Source: Nitrospira_E sp052156535 (lineage in GTDB: Bacteria > Nitrospirota > Nitrospiria > Nitrospirales > UBA8639). Taken from it: a stretch of 64,000 nucleotides of DNA. Shown in pieces: positions 25,804 through 35,789 of this stretch. The stretch spans positions 224,196 through 288,195 of the forward strand of contig NZ_JBQKUP010000029.1 of the NCBI RefSeq assembly GCF_052156535.1, read 5' to 3'. A program made the translations under genes and the position numbers. The notes below the pieces were generated by a model. The model saw only the letters and a program-made list of their open reading frames with translations. It searched no databases and was not told where the DNA came from. The first letter of the stretch is position 1, and the number at the start of each line of letters is the position of its first letter.

Positions 25804-27531
25804 ATGACCACACCAGTTAAACGCATGCCCTTCGAAGACCTCCTGGTGGAAAAGGGGCTCATCCTGGAACGGGAAAAAGAGACGTTGATCGAAACGGCCC
25901 GATCAACCAATCAGACTATTCCCACCATTTTGTTAGAACGAGGCACCCACACAGAAGAGGTGATCGGCCAGGTCCTGGCTGATCAATATGGTTTACCATG
26001 GAATACGCTTAAGGAATTTCGTATCCCCTCACCGCTCATGGAGTCCATTCCGGTCGAACTCATGCATCGGTATGAATTCGTGCCCATTGAACAAGAAGGC
26101 CAGATTCTGACCATCGCTCTCGCAAAACCACAAGACCTGCGTATGATCGATGAATTGGAGCACCAATTGGGATTTGAGTTGCGATTAGTGGTGACATCTC
26201 ACTCGGCTATCGTTGAAGCCTTGAGCAATAGTGAAGGCAATAGCCAAGTGCTCACACGCATCAAAGCGGAATTGGATCCAGTGCTGATTAAAGAAGACGA
26301 GAAAGGCGAAGAAATCCTCTCCGTTGAACGGATCACCAAGGACCTCAGCCCGGTCGTCAAACTGGTCAATACGATTATCTTAACCGCCCTGCAAAAGCAG
26401 GCGAGTGATATTCATATTGAGCCCACGGAACGCACGGTGGAGGTCAAGTTCCGGATTGATGGCGTCCTCTATTTAGCCATGGATCCTTTTGATACCGGCA
26501 TTCACCCCTCTCTCATATCCAGGCTTAAAATCATGTCGGAACTCGATATTGCGGAACGTCGTACACCGCAAGATGGTCGGTTCAAGCTGCTGCTGAATCA
26601 CCGAACCATTGATTTCCGGGTCTCCATATTGCCAAGTGTGTACGGAGAATCGGTGGTCATCAGAATTCTGGATAAACAACATATATCCGCAGGGGTCCAG
26701 GGGCTGCGCCTGGAAGCCCTTGGGTATACCGGAGAAGACCTTCGGCGATTCCGGCGAGCCATCACCCGCCCCTATGGCATGGTGCTGGTGACCGGACCCA
26801 CAGGAAGCGGAAAAACAACAACCCTGTATGCCGCGATCAATGAGGTGCACTCCGACGAAGATAAGATCATTACCATTGAAGATCCGGTGGAATATCAATT
26901 AAAGGGGATCGTACAAATTCCCGTCAATGAAAAAAAGGGGCTCACGTTTGCCAGAGGGCTTCGATCCATTTTGCGGCATGATCCTGATAAAATTATGGTC
27001 GGAGAAATTCGGGATTTAGAGACGGCACAAATTGCCATTCAATCGGCACTCACCGGGCATTTGGTCTTTTCTACCGTGCATGCGAATAATGCCTTTGATG
27101 TCATTAGCCGGTTTGTGAATATGGGCATTGAGTCGTACAATTTTGTAGCTTCCTTGAGTTGTATTCTCGCCCAACGCCTGGTGCGATCCATTTGCCCAAC
27201 CTGCCGGATCCCCGTTCAGATACATCCTGAGCAATGCCAGGAATCCGGCATTGAATATGAAGACGTGAAACACCTGACCTTTTTCGAAGGGAAAGGATGC
27301 AATGAATGCCACGGTTTAGGTTTCCGAGGTCGAAAAGCCATTACAGAATTTTTGGATATGACCGACTCCATCAAGGAAATGATTTTAAACGAGAAATCTA
27401 TTTCAGAAATTCGCACGGCCGCTATGGCTCAGGGGATGACCTCGCTACGGCAAGCAGCTCTTGAAAAAGTCTACCGAGGAGAAACGACGCTCAAAGAAAT
27501 TAATCGGGTCACTCCGATCGAGGAAATCTAA
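25804..27531 (+). CDS. GspE/PilB-family assembly ATPase
   Basis: This is the cytoplasmic motor for pseudopilus or pilus extension. The N-terminal GspE-II domain (residues 1-150) precedes the ATPase core. Walker A is G-P-T-G-S-G-K-T-T near residue 331, with the Asp box, Walker B and His box following. A zinc-binding four-Cys motif (C-P-T-C near 464 and C-N-E-C near 499) is intact, as in PilB/GspE but not the retraction ATPase PilT. The 575-aa length is normal. Confidence 0.92.
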   Translation: MTTPVKRMPFEDLLVEKGLILEREKETLIETARSTNQTIPTILLERGTHTEEVIGQVLADQYGLPWNTLKEFRIPSPLMESIPVELMHRYEFVPIEQEGQILTIALAKPQDLRMIDELEHQLGFELRLVVTSHSAIVEALSNSEGNSQVLTRIKAELDPVLIKEDEKGEEILSVERITKDLSPVVKLVNTIILTALQKQASDIHIEPTERTVEVKFRIDGVLYLAMDPFDTGIHPSLISRLKIMSELDIAERRTPQDGRFKLLLNHRTIDFRVSILPSVYGESVVIRILDKQHISAGVQGLRLEALGYTGEDLRRFRRAITRPYGMVLVTGPTGSGKTTTLYAAINEVHSDEDKIITIEDPVEYQLKGIVQIPVNEKKGLTFARGLRSILRHDPDKIMVGEIRDLETAQIAIQSALTGHLVFSTVHANNAFDVISRFVNMGIESYNFVASLSCILAQRLVRSICPTCRIPVQIHPEQCQESGIEYEDVKHLTFFEGKGCNECHGLGFRGRKAITEFLDMTDSIKEMILNEKSISEIRTAAMAQGMTSLRQAALEKVYRGETTLKEINRVTPIEEI

Positions 27532-28715
27532 TGCATTTTTTCCCCATCTCCGCCCCCACCGTCGCACTCTCTCTTTCAGATGAAGAGCTATGCCTGGTGG
27601 AAATTAAAAAACATTGGCGTAAAAGTTCGCTCCGACACATCGCCAGACTCCCGCTTTCCCCGGGAGTCCTTACCCTCTCTTCGACCAAACTCAATATTGC
27701 CAATACCGATGAGTTTCTTACTCAACTCAAGGCGCTGGCCAAGCCCTATCGTCGCCCAATTTCCATTGCACTCAGTCTTCCGGATATATGCGCCAGGACG
27801 AGCATTTTTGATTTTGCATCCTTTCCCACAAAAAAACCGGAGCAGACGGCACTCGTGAATTGGCGTTTTCAACAGGACCTCAAACTGGATACCTCCCAAT
27901 CACGGCTGGCCTTCGGTCTCTATGTGTCCGCCTCGGTCAGGGATTCTCTTCCCCCGGATACCACAGAACATGTCAGAGTGTTAGGCACGGCCATTCGCCA
28001 TGAAATTATTGAACAATATGAGAACCTGTGCTTAGAGGCAGATCTCATTCCAACTTCGGTTGGAATGTCGGGGCTCGATGTCTTTGATCTGTACCGCCCC
28101 AACATCCAGGACCGGCTCACGGCTGAAAACTCTTCTCGGACCTCTCCTCCCCCAACATTCATGTTCCTCTTCATCAGTCATTGGGGATTTTCATTTTTGG
28201 CCTTTCAGGATGGCAGCCCACGCTTCATTCGCACAAAGGCTCTTGCCATCAAAACGGAGACCCATGATCATCAGGAGCCTTCACTGGATCCTGAGTCGGA
28301 GAAGCACAGGGAGACCAGAGATCATCCTTCGAGATCGTCAGAAGATCCCTCTTCTGACACCCATCAAAATTGCGCCACAAAAAATTCTCCCTACCCTTCA
28401 TACACCGCTATGAAGGTGGAAAAGGAAATTCTGGCCACACTGCAATATTATTTCGAGATGTTTCCCGTATCTGCTGCCACGGCATCTTCCCCGGTTAATC
28501 TGTTCATGACCACTGATCTAACCCTCGGACAGAGCCTTATGCCGCCTCTCGACCACATTCAACAGACCCTTAAGGCCAGTGGAGGACATGTGCCTCACAT
28601 TCGAATTACCTCACTATCCCCGGCCTCACATTTTCATCTCTTAAATACACACCTGGCGGTGAGCCACCTGGAAGAAGCGGCATTGCCAGGCTATGCCAGT
28701 CTCATGGTGGCATGA
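27531..28715 (+). CDS. PilM/GspL-like actin-fold protein
   Basis: Its position between the ATPase and PilN-like genes, together with a PilM-like N-terminus (V-A-L-S-L-S-D-E-E-L-C-L-V-E), marks it as the cytoplasmic actin-like adaptor of the alignment complex. Similarity is otherwise low. A Ser/Asp/His-rich, likely disordered insert occupies about residues 240-295. Its ATG overlaps the gspE-like stop in a TAATG junction. Confidence 0.7.
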   Translation: MHFFPISAPTVALSLSDEELCLVEIKKHWRKSSLRHIARLPLSPGVLTLSSTKLNIANTDEFLTQLKALAKPYRRPISIALSLPDICARTSIFDFASFPTKKPEQTALVNWRFQQDLKLDTSQSRLAFGLYVSASVRDSLPPDTTEHVRVLGTAIRHEIIEQYENLCLEADLIPTSVGMSGLDVFDLYRPNIQDRLTAENSSRTSPPPTFMFLFISHWGFSFLAFQDGSPRFIRTKALAIKTETHDHQEPSLDPESEKHRETRDHPSRSSEDPSSDTHQNCATKNSPYPSYTAMKVEKEILATLQYYFEMFPVSAATASSPVNLFMTTDLTLGQSLMPPLDHIQQTLKASGGHVPHIRITSLSPASHFHLLNTHLAVSHLEEAALPGYASLMVA

Positions 28716-29326
28716 TGATCCCACGTGTACATAGGAATTTATCTGCACCCGGTATTCCTCTTCTTCAATTGTCTCAATTCGGACTCACCCTTCTCACCGC
28801 CGGTGCCCTCGCCCTTACGGCTTCACTCTGGTGGGAAGGAAACGCATTACATGAACAGATTGATGTCCTAGAAGAGCAAGCCGCGGGTGTCGAGACGGCC
28901 AACCAACAATTGGTCGCCCAAGCCAGGGCGGCCGGGCTTGACCTTTCGCACCAGGCCATTCGAAGTATTCCCTCAAAAGTCACTTTTGTGAAACAGGTTC
29001 GTGAACGGGTGGGATTTTCCTGGACACAATTATTGACGGATCTGGAAACAGCGATTCCTTCAGATATCACCCTGAATTCAGTGTCTCTCAATGAAAAAAC
29101 CGACACCATCCTTCTCCAAGGATCGGCAGCATCTTTACCAGACCTCAATCGACTCATTCACCAGTTAGAGAAGCACGCAGCCTTTCAGAATGTGTTGCTA
29201 TCGCAGCATTCCACAAAAACGACCAAAGAGGAGCAAGTGGACTCACATAGCGTATTTTCGCTCACCGTCACCTATGATGCCCGACACCCAACTTCTCACC
29301 TGACAGGGGTTCCCAAACAACGATGA
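28712..29326 (+). CDS. PilN-like inner-membrane protein
   Basis: This is a bitopic protein with one membrane segment at about residues 20-40, a short coiled coil, and a periplasmic ferredoxin-like domain including S-W-T-Q-L-L-T-D-L-E-T-A-I-P, a segment characteristic of PilN. The start overlaps the PilM-like stop by four bases (ATGA), so the products are translationally coupled and likely bind each other. Confidence 0.75.
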   Translation: MMIPRVHRNLSAPGIPLLQLSQFGLTLLTAGALALTASLWWEGNALHEQIDVLEEQAAGVETANQQLVAQARAAGLDLSHQAIRSIPSKVTFVKQVRERVGFSWTQLLTDLETAIPSDITLNSVSLNEKTDTILLQGSAASLPDLNRLIHQLEKHAAFQNVLLSQHSTKTTKEEQVDSHSVFSLTVTYDARHPTSHLTGVPKQR

Positions 29327-29895
29327 ATTCTTTCCAGATCATACAGGGATCAAAGACGACGATCCGGATTTCAAAATATTTAGGTCCGCTGTTTATCGTG
29401 ACGGTCCTTGCCGGATTGTCATCGGTCGGGATGTTTGCCTTTATCTTTTACCCCGCCCAGGACCGTTTTCAACACATCACGGCCTTGAATCAAGCGTCCT
29501 TGCATACACAGACAACCATGCAGACAGCCCGGCAGACCCAAACCATTCTATCCACCATGTGGAATGCGCTTCCGGATTCCGGTGAATTCACAGATTTAAG
29601 TTTAGACATTGCCGATTTGGCGAAACAAAATCACGTACAAATTCCTGGCATGGGATATGATTTCAAGCCCCTCGCCCATAAACTGGCCACAAAAGGCACG
29701 TTTGCGTTTGAAGCTGCAGGCCCCTATGAAGCTATTCGAAAATTCATTTTCGAACTGGAGCAACGCTGGCCCTATCTCTTTATCGAAAAACTGTCCGTTG
29801 AAACATCTAAAAAACAGAAAGGGGTTATCTTTAAACTGAAGGTCTCCACCTTTCTGAAAGAATTTCCTGAACCGGGTAAAAAAACAAAAGCCTAA
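29323..29895 (+). CDS. PilO-like inner-membrane protein
   Basis: One transmembrane segment (about residues 20-42) precedes a coiled coil and a small periplasmic domain with G-P-Y-E-A-I-R-K-F-I-F-E-L-E, typical of PilO. It overlaps the PilN-like gene by four bases. PilN and PilO form the heterodimer of the alignment complex. Confidence 0.75.
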   Translation: MNSFQIIQGSKTTIRISKYLGPLFIVTVLAGLSSVGMFAFIFYPAQDRFQHITALNQASLHTQTTMQTARQTQTILSTMWNALPDSGEFTDLSLDIADLAKQNHVQIPGMGYDFKPLAHKLATKGTFAFEAAGPYEAIRKFIFELEQRWPYLFIEKLSVETSKKQKGVIFKLKVSTFLKEFPEPGKKTKA

Positions 29896-30491
29896 TGACG
29901 AATCAACGAAAATGGCTGGTGTTAGGAGGCTTATTATTGGCCTGGGGAATGGTGACGATCTTCCAAATGTGGGATTCTACGCCAACAGATCCCCTGCTTT
30001 CCTCTGCCACGTCAGGAGTCCCACTTCCCCCGATTAAAGACCTGAAGTTAGATCCGGAATTTTCTAACCCTCGCCAAACCGCAAAATTCTCTCTACCCCG
30101 CAACATCTTTGCACCTCTAGGCATGTCCCAAGTCGCCCACGAAAAAAAAATTGCCAAAGCCCCCGCTTCTCGCCCTTCCGAAACAGCGCCCTCCCCGGCT
30201 CCGCCCCAACCGTCACCCCCAGGTCCCTCCATGGCCGACCTTGCAGGGCAACGGGCCAGGGAACAACTTAACCAATTCCGGTTCCTGGGGTATTTAACCA
30301 AAGGGGGTGAAAGTCAGGCCTTCCTCACCAATGGAGAGGCCATCTATATCGTCAAACAGGGAGAGATGTTGGAAGGTCGGGTGCAGGTGAACAGGATCGA
30401 ACCAGAAACTGTAGTTCTGTCCACCCAGGTGTTGGAAACCGGCTCGCATGTGCAGGCCACCATTCCCTTAACACCCGATACCAGCGGTTAA
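29895..30491 (+). CDS. PilP/GspC-like protein
   Basis: An N-terminal membrane segment (residues 7-24) is followed by a disordered Pro/Ala/Ser-rich linker (about 80-115) and a small C-terminal beta domain (F-R-F-L-G-Y-L-T onward), the arrangement expected for the PilP/GspC connector to the secretin. The ATG overlaps the preceding stop (TAATG). It ends the tightly packed operon that began at 19.4 kb. Confidence 0.7.
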   Translation: MTNQRKWLVLGGLLLAWGMVTIFQMWDSTPTDPLLSSATSGVPLPPIKDLKLDPEFSNPRQTAKFSLPRNIFAPLGMSQVAHEKKIAKAPASRPSETAPSPAPPQPSPPGPSMADLAGQRAREQLNQFRFLGYLTKGGESQAFLTNGEAIYIVKQGEMLEGRVQVNRIEPETVVLSTQVLETGSHVQATIPLTPDTSG

Positions 30492-30539
30492 TTGCCTTCA
30501 TAGCCTTTTCCCCTCGCATCTTGGTATTCTTTTCCCGTT

Positions 30540-31286
30540 ATGTATGAATGGCGCCGTGTTTCGTTTCTTAGGAATCCTCACCACACCACCTTTTGGTGGG
30601 TGCCAGGATTGATGATATACACTGCCCTATTGGTGTCTCCAGGGCATTCAGAGACATATGACTGTTTTGATGAATCCGGAACACGCGTGTTAACAGACAA
30701 TCCAGCCCAATTATTTAACTGCACGCTATTGCCAACACAAAGTCCTTCTCTCAGTAATCAAGCGTCATCCACGCCTGCAACACTTCAAGAAATCCCCAAA
30801 TCCATTCCCGACCCGGCACCTCCTGACACCCAGATTTCTACTCAGGTGTCTTCGTTGAATGAGGAAGAGCAGGACAGACCTGTCAATCAGGAAATCACCA
30901 TACCCCTCACCAAAAGTGGAGGGTCATTTGTCGTTCCTGTCATGTTGAATCAAGAACGACCGGCCCAACTCATTGTGGATACCGGTGCTTCCATGACAGT
31001 CCTCTCGACTCAGGTCGCCATTGATCTCGGAATCCTGGGAACAACCGACAATGAACTCTTGACCGTCAATACCGCAGGAGGGTCAGTCCAAGTCAACATG
31101 AATTATCTCTCTTCCATCACGGTCGGAACCGCACGGGCCACCAATGTCGCCGTAGCACTTCACGATCTCCCGGATATTCCGGAACACATCGAGGGTCTGC
31201 TCGGCATGTCCTTCCTTAAACACTTTCTCGTTACGCTGGATGCGGAGCATGCTCAATTGATTCTCCGTCCCAAGCAAAAACCCTAA
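30540..31286 (+). CDS. Retropepsin-like aspartic protease, secreted
   Basis: The signal-peptide-bearing N-terminus is followed by a region resembling DUF4124 (Y-D-C-F-D-E-S-G-T-R-V-L-T-D-N-P) and a C-terminal clan AA protease domain. The active-site triad is V-D-T-G-A-S near residue 145, with the paired I-E-G-L-L-G-M-S-F segment downstream. Such proteins are presumed homodimeric periplasmic proteases of unknown substrate. It follows the pilus operon by about 50 bases and may be co-transcribed. Confidence 0.8.
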   Translation: MYEWRRVSFLRNPHHTTFWWVPGLMIYTALLVSPGHSETYDCFDESGTRVLTDNPAQLFNCTLLPTQSPSLSNQASSTPATLQEIPKSIPDPAPPDTQISTQVSSLNEEEQDRPVNQEITIPLTKSGGSFVVPVMLNQERPAQLIVDTGASMTVLSTQVAIDLGILGTTDNELLTVNTAGGSVQVNMNYLSSITVGTARATNVAVALHDLPDIPEHIEGLLGMSFLKHFLVTLDAEHAQLILRPKQKP

Positions 31287-31579
31287 TCCAAAACATTGTA
31301 GTTCCGGGATGTGCAGAATCCCCGGATCTGTGTGGCAAAGCCTTGGTGCGAGACGAGCGAGGGGTAGGTTATAGATTCCTGCGCCAATGATGTCCCTCCA
31401 CAAAGGGGACTCTCAAAGGTTGTAAATATTCGGTCTTCTCATCTTCTCATTCACGCATGGGTGACAAAAACCAACCGAAGAAAATTCATGGAGTGTTGAA
31501 AAAGACTCGTCCAATCATGCAGTGAGACCTCTCGAAGAGAAGGCCGCAGACACTTTGACAGGTGGAGCTGAATAGGGAT

Positions 31580-32644
31580 TTATGGGTTGGAAGTAACCGG
31601 AGGCAGAGCCCCTAAATATGGAAAGGCACCAACTTGGATCATGGAAGAATCGGACTGAAGACGAAAATCACCTTTTTCAGGACTGACAAAGCCTGGGGGA
31701 AATTGTACATCGGTTTTCCCTGCCCGATCCGGAGCCGGTGTGGGTGGAGTGCCGGGCATGACATAATCCCCCTGGTTGCCCGACAAGGCATTAAAGGCCA
31801 GCGTGGTGTGACTTCCCGGAAAAAATAAAAAGCCTACTGCGCTCTGACTAATAATATTTCCCTGCACATCGGCTTGCGCATCGTCATGAAAAGCCGCCCC
31901 ACCTCCGTTCTGAGCCAGGGTATTTTGAATCAACCGGGCTTTGGACTGATCAGTCATTAACACGGCTTCATACAGACTTCGGGTTATCACATTCTGTCGG
32001 AGGGTCACATCAGAGTTGCCTCCGATAGCCACGCCATGGTCATTATGGTAAATCAGATTGCCCGATAGGGTGCCTGTAGAATCCGCAAATGCCACACCTG
32101 TTGTCTCACTGTCACCAATCACACAATCTTCCAAAAGAACATCCTGCACCTGTTGACTAAACACCATTCCATTGACACGAATCCGTGTTAATCGCACGCC
32201 ACTGCCATTAAAAATCCCAACGCCCAATCCTCCATGTTGAATCACGGACAGATCTTGAATCGTCACGTTCGTTGCCCCATAGGGCCATTTACCAATATGA
32301 AGAGTGCCGACACGCTTTTTCCCGGTCAAAACGACCAGGTCCATGCCTTCACCGATAATCGACAAACCCTCCTTGCTATGCACAGTAACATCCTCGGCAT
32401 AGGCTCCCCGTTTAATCAAAATCGTATCACCTGATGCAGCCTGATCAATCGCTTCTTGAATCGAGGTGAAATGCCCTGATCCATCCAGGGCAACCTGCCA
32501 TACCGACGAGACAACGGCCTCAGAGGGGGCAAGTTCCTCCATATTGGCAGACGCCAATCCAGGCAGGACACACAGAATCAGGGCACATAAAAAGAAAACT
32601 GGTCGAATGGTGGTCGGCACGTCTTGAACTCTCACGGTGTTCAT
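31580..32644 (-). CDS. Right-handed parallel beta-helix (NosD/pectin-lyase-like) protein
   Basis: An N-terminal signal peptide (F-F-L-C-A-L-I-L-C-V-L-P-G-L-A-S-A) leads into a F-T-S-I-Q-E-A-I-D-Q-A motif and then repeated G-N/G-D-containing rungs typical of right-handed beta helices. The 354-aa product is probably periplasmic or surface-exposed and carbohydrate-directed, but catalytic residues cannot be assigned. It is convergent with the protease gene and divergent from coaE. Confidence 0.8.
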   Translation of the reverse strand: MNTVRVQDVPTTIRPVFFLCALILCVLPGLASANMEELAPSEAVVSSVWQVALDGSGHFTSIQEAIDQAASGDTILIKRGAYAEDVTVHSKEGLSIIGEGMDLVVLTGKKRVGTLHIGKWPYGATNVTIQDLSVIQHGGLGVGIFNGSGVRLTRIRVNGMVFSQQVQDVLLEDCVIGDSETTGVAFADSTGTLSGNLIYHNDHGVAIGGNSDVTLRQNVITRSLYEAVLMTDQSKARLIQNTLAQNGGGAAFHDDAQADVQGNIISQSAVGFLFFPGSHTTLAFNALSGNQGDYVMPGTPPTPAPDRAGKTDVQFPPGFVSPEKGDFRLQSDSSMIQVGAFPYLGALPPVTSNP

Positions 32645-32796
32645 TCTCCCCTGTCATGCTCTTGGCCGTCGATCGGCTCACCCAAAGGAAAGGACTCTCC
32701 TCGAGTCAATAACCCAAGGGGTTTGGCAGGGTCAAGCTGGTGCCAAAATTTTTCCTCATTTATTGTTGCTCCCAACCCCCTATGCTATGGTTGGCT

Positions 32797-33435
32797 ATGG
32801 TCGTCGTCGGGTTAACTGGAGGATTGGCATCAGGAAAAACGACCGTCGCCAAGATATTTCAATCACTTGGAGCAAGTATCATTGACGCCGACGAACTGGC
32901 CAGAGCCGTTGTCCAACCTGGAAAACCGGCTTGGAGGGATATCGTCAAGGAATTCGGGACACAAGTGCTTGCCAAAGACCGCACCATCAATCGCCAAGCT
33001 CTCGCCGATATCGTGTTTAAATCCCCTAAGAAATTACACGTTCTGCAAGCGATCATTCATCCCCGTGTCGCCCGAGAACAGGCCAAACAGGTTAAAAGCA
33101 TGCGACACGAAGATCCCCATGCGGTTATCATTTATGATGCTGCGTTATTATTGGAAGCCGGTGCACACCGGCGTATGGATCATGTCATCGTGGTCACCGC
33201 CGACCGGGCCACTCAACTCGCCCGCGCCTGCCGGCGTGATGGCCTGACCAAGGCCCAAGCCCTCCGGCGAATCAGACAACAAATGCCCCTTCGTCACAAA
33301 CTCGACTATGCCGACGCCGTATTGGATGGAACATGGTCACATACCCGGTTGCGCCATGCGGTCGAGTCATTGTATAGGACATATGTCAGTGAGGCGAGGT
33401 CACAAACGGCCCGCCGCAGCCTCAATACCCCATAG
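32797..33435 (+). CDS. coaE: Dephospho-CoA kinase
   Basis: CoaE phosphorylates dephospho-CoA in the last step of CoA synthesis. The P-loop G-L-T-G-G-L-A-S-G-K-T-T is at the N-terminus and D-A-D-E-L-A-R follows. I chose ATG 32797 (MVVVGLTGG) because it fits the family N-terminus; ATG 32782 or a start at 32740 would add residues. No ribosome-binding site decides. Length 212 aa is typical. Confidence 0.9.
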   Translation: MVVVGLTGGLASGKTTVAKIFQSLGASIIDADELARAVVQPGKPAWRDIVKEFGTQVLAKDRTINRQALADIVFKSPKKLHVLQAIIHPRVAREQAKQVKSMRHEDPHAVIIYDAALLLEAGAHRRMDHVIVVTADRATQLARACRRDGLTKAQALRRIRQQMPLRHKLDYADAVLDGTWSHTRLRHAVESLYRTYVSEARSQTARRSLNTP

Positions 33436-33473
33436 ACCGTTCACCTACATGTCTAACTATAAGGAGTCCACGC

Positions 33474-34397
33474 ATGGTGCATGACGTCATTATTCTGGGA
33501 TCGGGCCCGGCTGGATTAACCGCCGCCGTCTATACCGCTCGAGCCAATCTTTCCCCCTTGCTCATTGATGGTTCGCAGCCCGGCGGACAATTAACCATCA
33601 CCACCGATGTGGAAAATTTTCCCGGATTCCCCAAAGGCATCATGGGACCTCAACTCATTCAAGATATGCGGGCCCAAGCCGAACGATTCGGCACGCAATT
33701 TCGCCAGGGGCATGTCACCAAGGTAGATCTCCAGGTGCGCCCCTTTCAGGTCACGGTTGACGACGAAGTCACTCTGGAAACCCGAACCCTGATAATTGCG
33801 ACCGGAGCCTCGGCCAATTTACTGGGCCTGCCCTCCGAAAGCCGTCTCATGGGTCATGGCGTCTCGACATGTGCCACCTGCGACGGATTCTTTTTCCGTG
33901 GCAAGGAGATTGCGGTCATCGGCGGCGGTGATAGTGCCGTGGAAGAAGCGACATTTCTGACCAAATTCGCTACAAAAGTCACCCTCGTTCATCGTCGCGA
34001 TAAATTGCGCGCATCAAAAATTATGCAGGACCGGGCCATCAACAATGAAAAGATCGCCTTTCAATGGAATAGTGCTCTTGAAGAGGTCCTGGGTGATGAC
34101 GTCGTGAAAGGAATCCGGGTCCGCAACGTACAAACCAACCAGGTTGAAGAGATTCCGGTATCTGGCGTCTTCGTTGCCATCGGCCATACACCGAACACCA
34201 GCCTGTTTACCGGAATCATCGATATGGACGAGCAAGGCTACATCCGCACTCAGCCAAATCGGTCTACCACCAACATCCCCGGCGTTTTTGCATCAGGTGA
34301 TGTGCAGGATTCACATTATCGCCAGGCCATTACGGCGGCCGGATCGGGATGCATGGCAGCGATCGACGCCGAGAAATATCTAGAATCACTCCACTAA
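33474..34397 (+). CDS. trxB: Thioredoxin-disulfide reductase
   Basis: This is a 307-aa NADPH-FAD oxidoreductase that reduces thioredoxin. It has the FAD motif G-S-G-P-A-G-L near residue 11, the redox-active C-A-T-C-D-G near 138, and the NADPH motif G-G-G-D-S-A. AAGGAG precedes the ATG by about 8 bases. The stop overlaps the thiI start (TAATG). Confidence 0.92.
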   Translation: MVHDVIILGSGPAGLTAAVYTARANLSPLLIDGSQPGGQLTITTDVENFPGFPKGIMGPQLIQDMRAQAERFGTQFRQGHVTKVDLQVRPFQVTVDDEVTLETRTLIIATGASANLLGLPSESRLMGHGVSTCATCDGFFFRGKEIAVIGGGDSAVEEATFLTKFATKVTLVHRRDKLRASKIMQDRAINNEKIAFQWNSALEEVLGDDVVKGIRVRNVQTNQVEEIPVSGVFVAIGHTPNTSLFTGIIDMDEQGYIRTQPNRSTTNIPGVFASGDVQDSHYRQAITAAGSGCMAAIDAEKYLESLH

Positions 34398-35599
34398 TGC
34401 TTCATGTCTTAGTGCATTATCATGAACTCGCTCTCAAGGGAGGAAACCGGAAACATTTCGAATACCGGTTAGTCCACCATCTGCGAGGAGCCCTGAAACC
34501 CCTGGCACATGTGCATGTCGAAGCACTCCAGGGGCGAATACGGGTGAGCTTCGAGGATGAGACGGCGTGGCCTCGCTTGCAGGAACAGATCAAGCGCGTA
34601 TTCGGTATCGTCAATTTTTCTTTGACCAGAGCCGTGCCATTGGCTTACGACCAATCCGATCTCACGGTTCTCAAAGACGCGATCGTTGCGCACCTGCCCA
34701 CTCATCCCTATGCCACCTTTCGGGTCAGTGTTAAACGGGCAGACAAGCGATTCGTCAAAACTTCAATGGACGTGGAACGAGAAATCGGGGCCGCCGTCGC
34801 CGACCATACCGGCAAGCGAGTCAACCTTTCACACCCCGATATGACGATTTTGGTAGAGTTAGTCCCGCCCTACGCCTACTACTCCTGTCAACGGGACGCG
34901 GGACCCGGGGGCCTACCGACGGGAACCGGAGGAAAAGTCATCTGCCTCATATCCGGGGGTATCGATTCTCCAGTGGCAGCCTATCGCATGATGAAACGTG
35001 GCTGTAAAGCCGTCTTTGTACATTTTCACGGTCGGCCATATCTTTCACGGGTTTCTGAGGAAAAAGTCCGCGATCAGGTCGCGTTGCTCACGAAATACCA
35101 ACTGTCTTCCCGTCTTCACCTCATTCCCTTTGGGGATATTCAAAGCCAAATCGTCATCAGCACGCCGCCACCCGTGCGCGTCGTGCTTTACCGTCGCTTG
35201 ATGCTCCGCATCGCTGCACGCATTGCCGAGCAGGAGGAGGCATGGGCCCTCACGACCGGAGACAGTCTGGGTCAAGTGGCGTCCCAAACGCCGGAAAATA
35301 TTTCTGTCATTAACGAATCCACGTCACTTCCCATTCTTCGTCCGCTCATCGGAATGGATAAGTTGGAAATCACGCAACAGGCTCAAGCGCTGGGATCGTT
35401 CGAGACCTCCATCGAACCGGACCAAGACTGCTGCACCCTCTTTGTCCCAAAACATCCACAAACACGATGCCAGCTATCCCATATCCTCAAAGTCGAGCAA
35501 GCCCTCGACATTCCCAAGCTGGTTCAGCAAAGCCTAGAAGGGAAGGAATTGGTCACCTTCTCCCATGCAGAACGGATGGATCGAAGGGCACCACTTTAG
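34397..35599 (+). CDS. thiI: tRNA 4-thiouridine synthetase ThiI, no rhodanese domain
   Basis: ThiI adenylates U8 of tRNA and inserts sulfur. The N-terminal ferredoxin-like plus THUMP region (to about residue 165) precedes the PP-loop domain with S-G-G-I-D-S-P-V-A. At 400 aa it lacks the C-terminal rhodanese domain of E. coli ThiI, as in many bacteria. The start at 34397 is fixed by a TAATG junction with trxB. Coupling to thioredoxin reductase makes sense for a thiol-dependent sulfur transfer. Confidence 0.9.
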   Translation: MLHVLVHYHELALKGGNRKHFEYRLVHHLRGALKPLAHVHVEALQGRIRVSFEDETAWPRLQEQIKRVFGIVNFSLTRAVPLAYDQSDLTVLKDAIVAHLPTHPYATFRVSVKRADKRFVKTSMDVEREIGAAVADHTGKRVNLSHPDMTILVELVPPYAYYSCQRDAGPGGLPTGTGGKVICLISGGIDSPVAAYRMMKRGCKAVFVHFHGRPYLSRVSEEKVRDQVALLTKYQLSSRLHLIPFGDIQSQIVISTPPPVRVVLYRRLMLRIAARIAEQEEAWALTTGDSLGQVASQTPENISVINESTSLPILRPLIGMDKLEITQQAQALGSFETSIEPDQDCCTLFVPKHPQTRCQLSHILKVEQALDIPKLVQQSLEGKELVTFSHAERMDRRAPL

Positions 35600-35789
35600 A
35601 ATGCCTCTTCACACGTTAAAATCACCGCACACCATCAGATGATTACCTCCTTACTCTGAATAAGCGATATGACCAATCATATTTAGCGAAATGCTCGAAT
35701 CCTACTTTCTAGTTTCAGCAAGAGATCATTCTCCAACCCTCCTACATTGGAAAAACCATAACCCAAGGAAATTCTTCAGTGAGGAACAC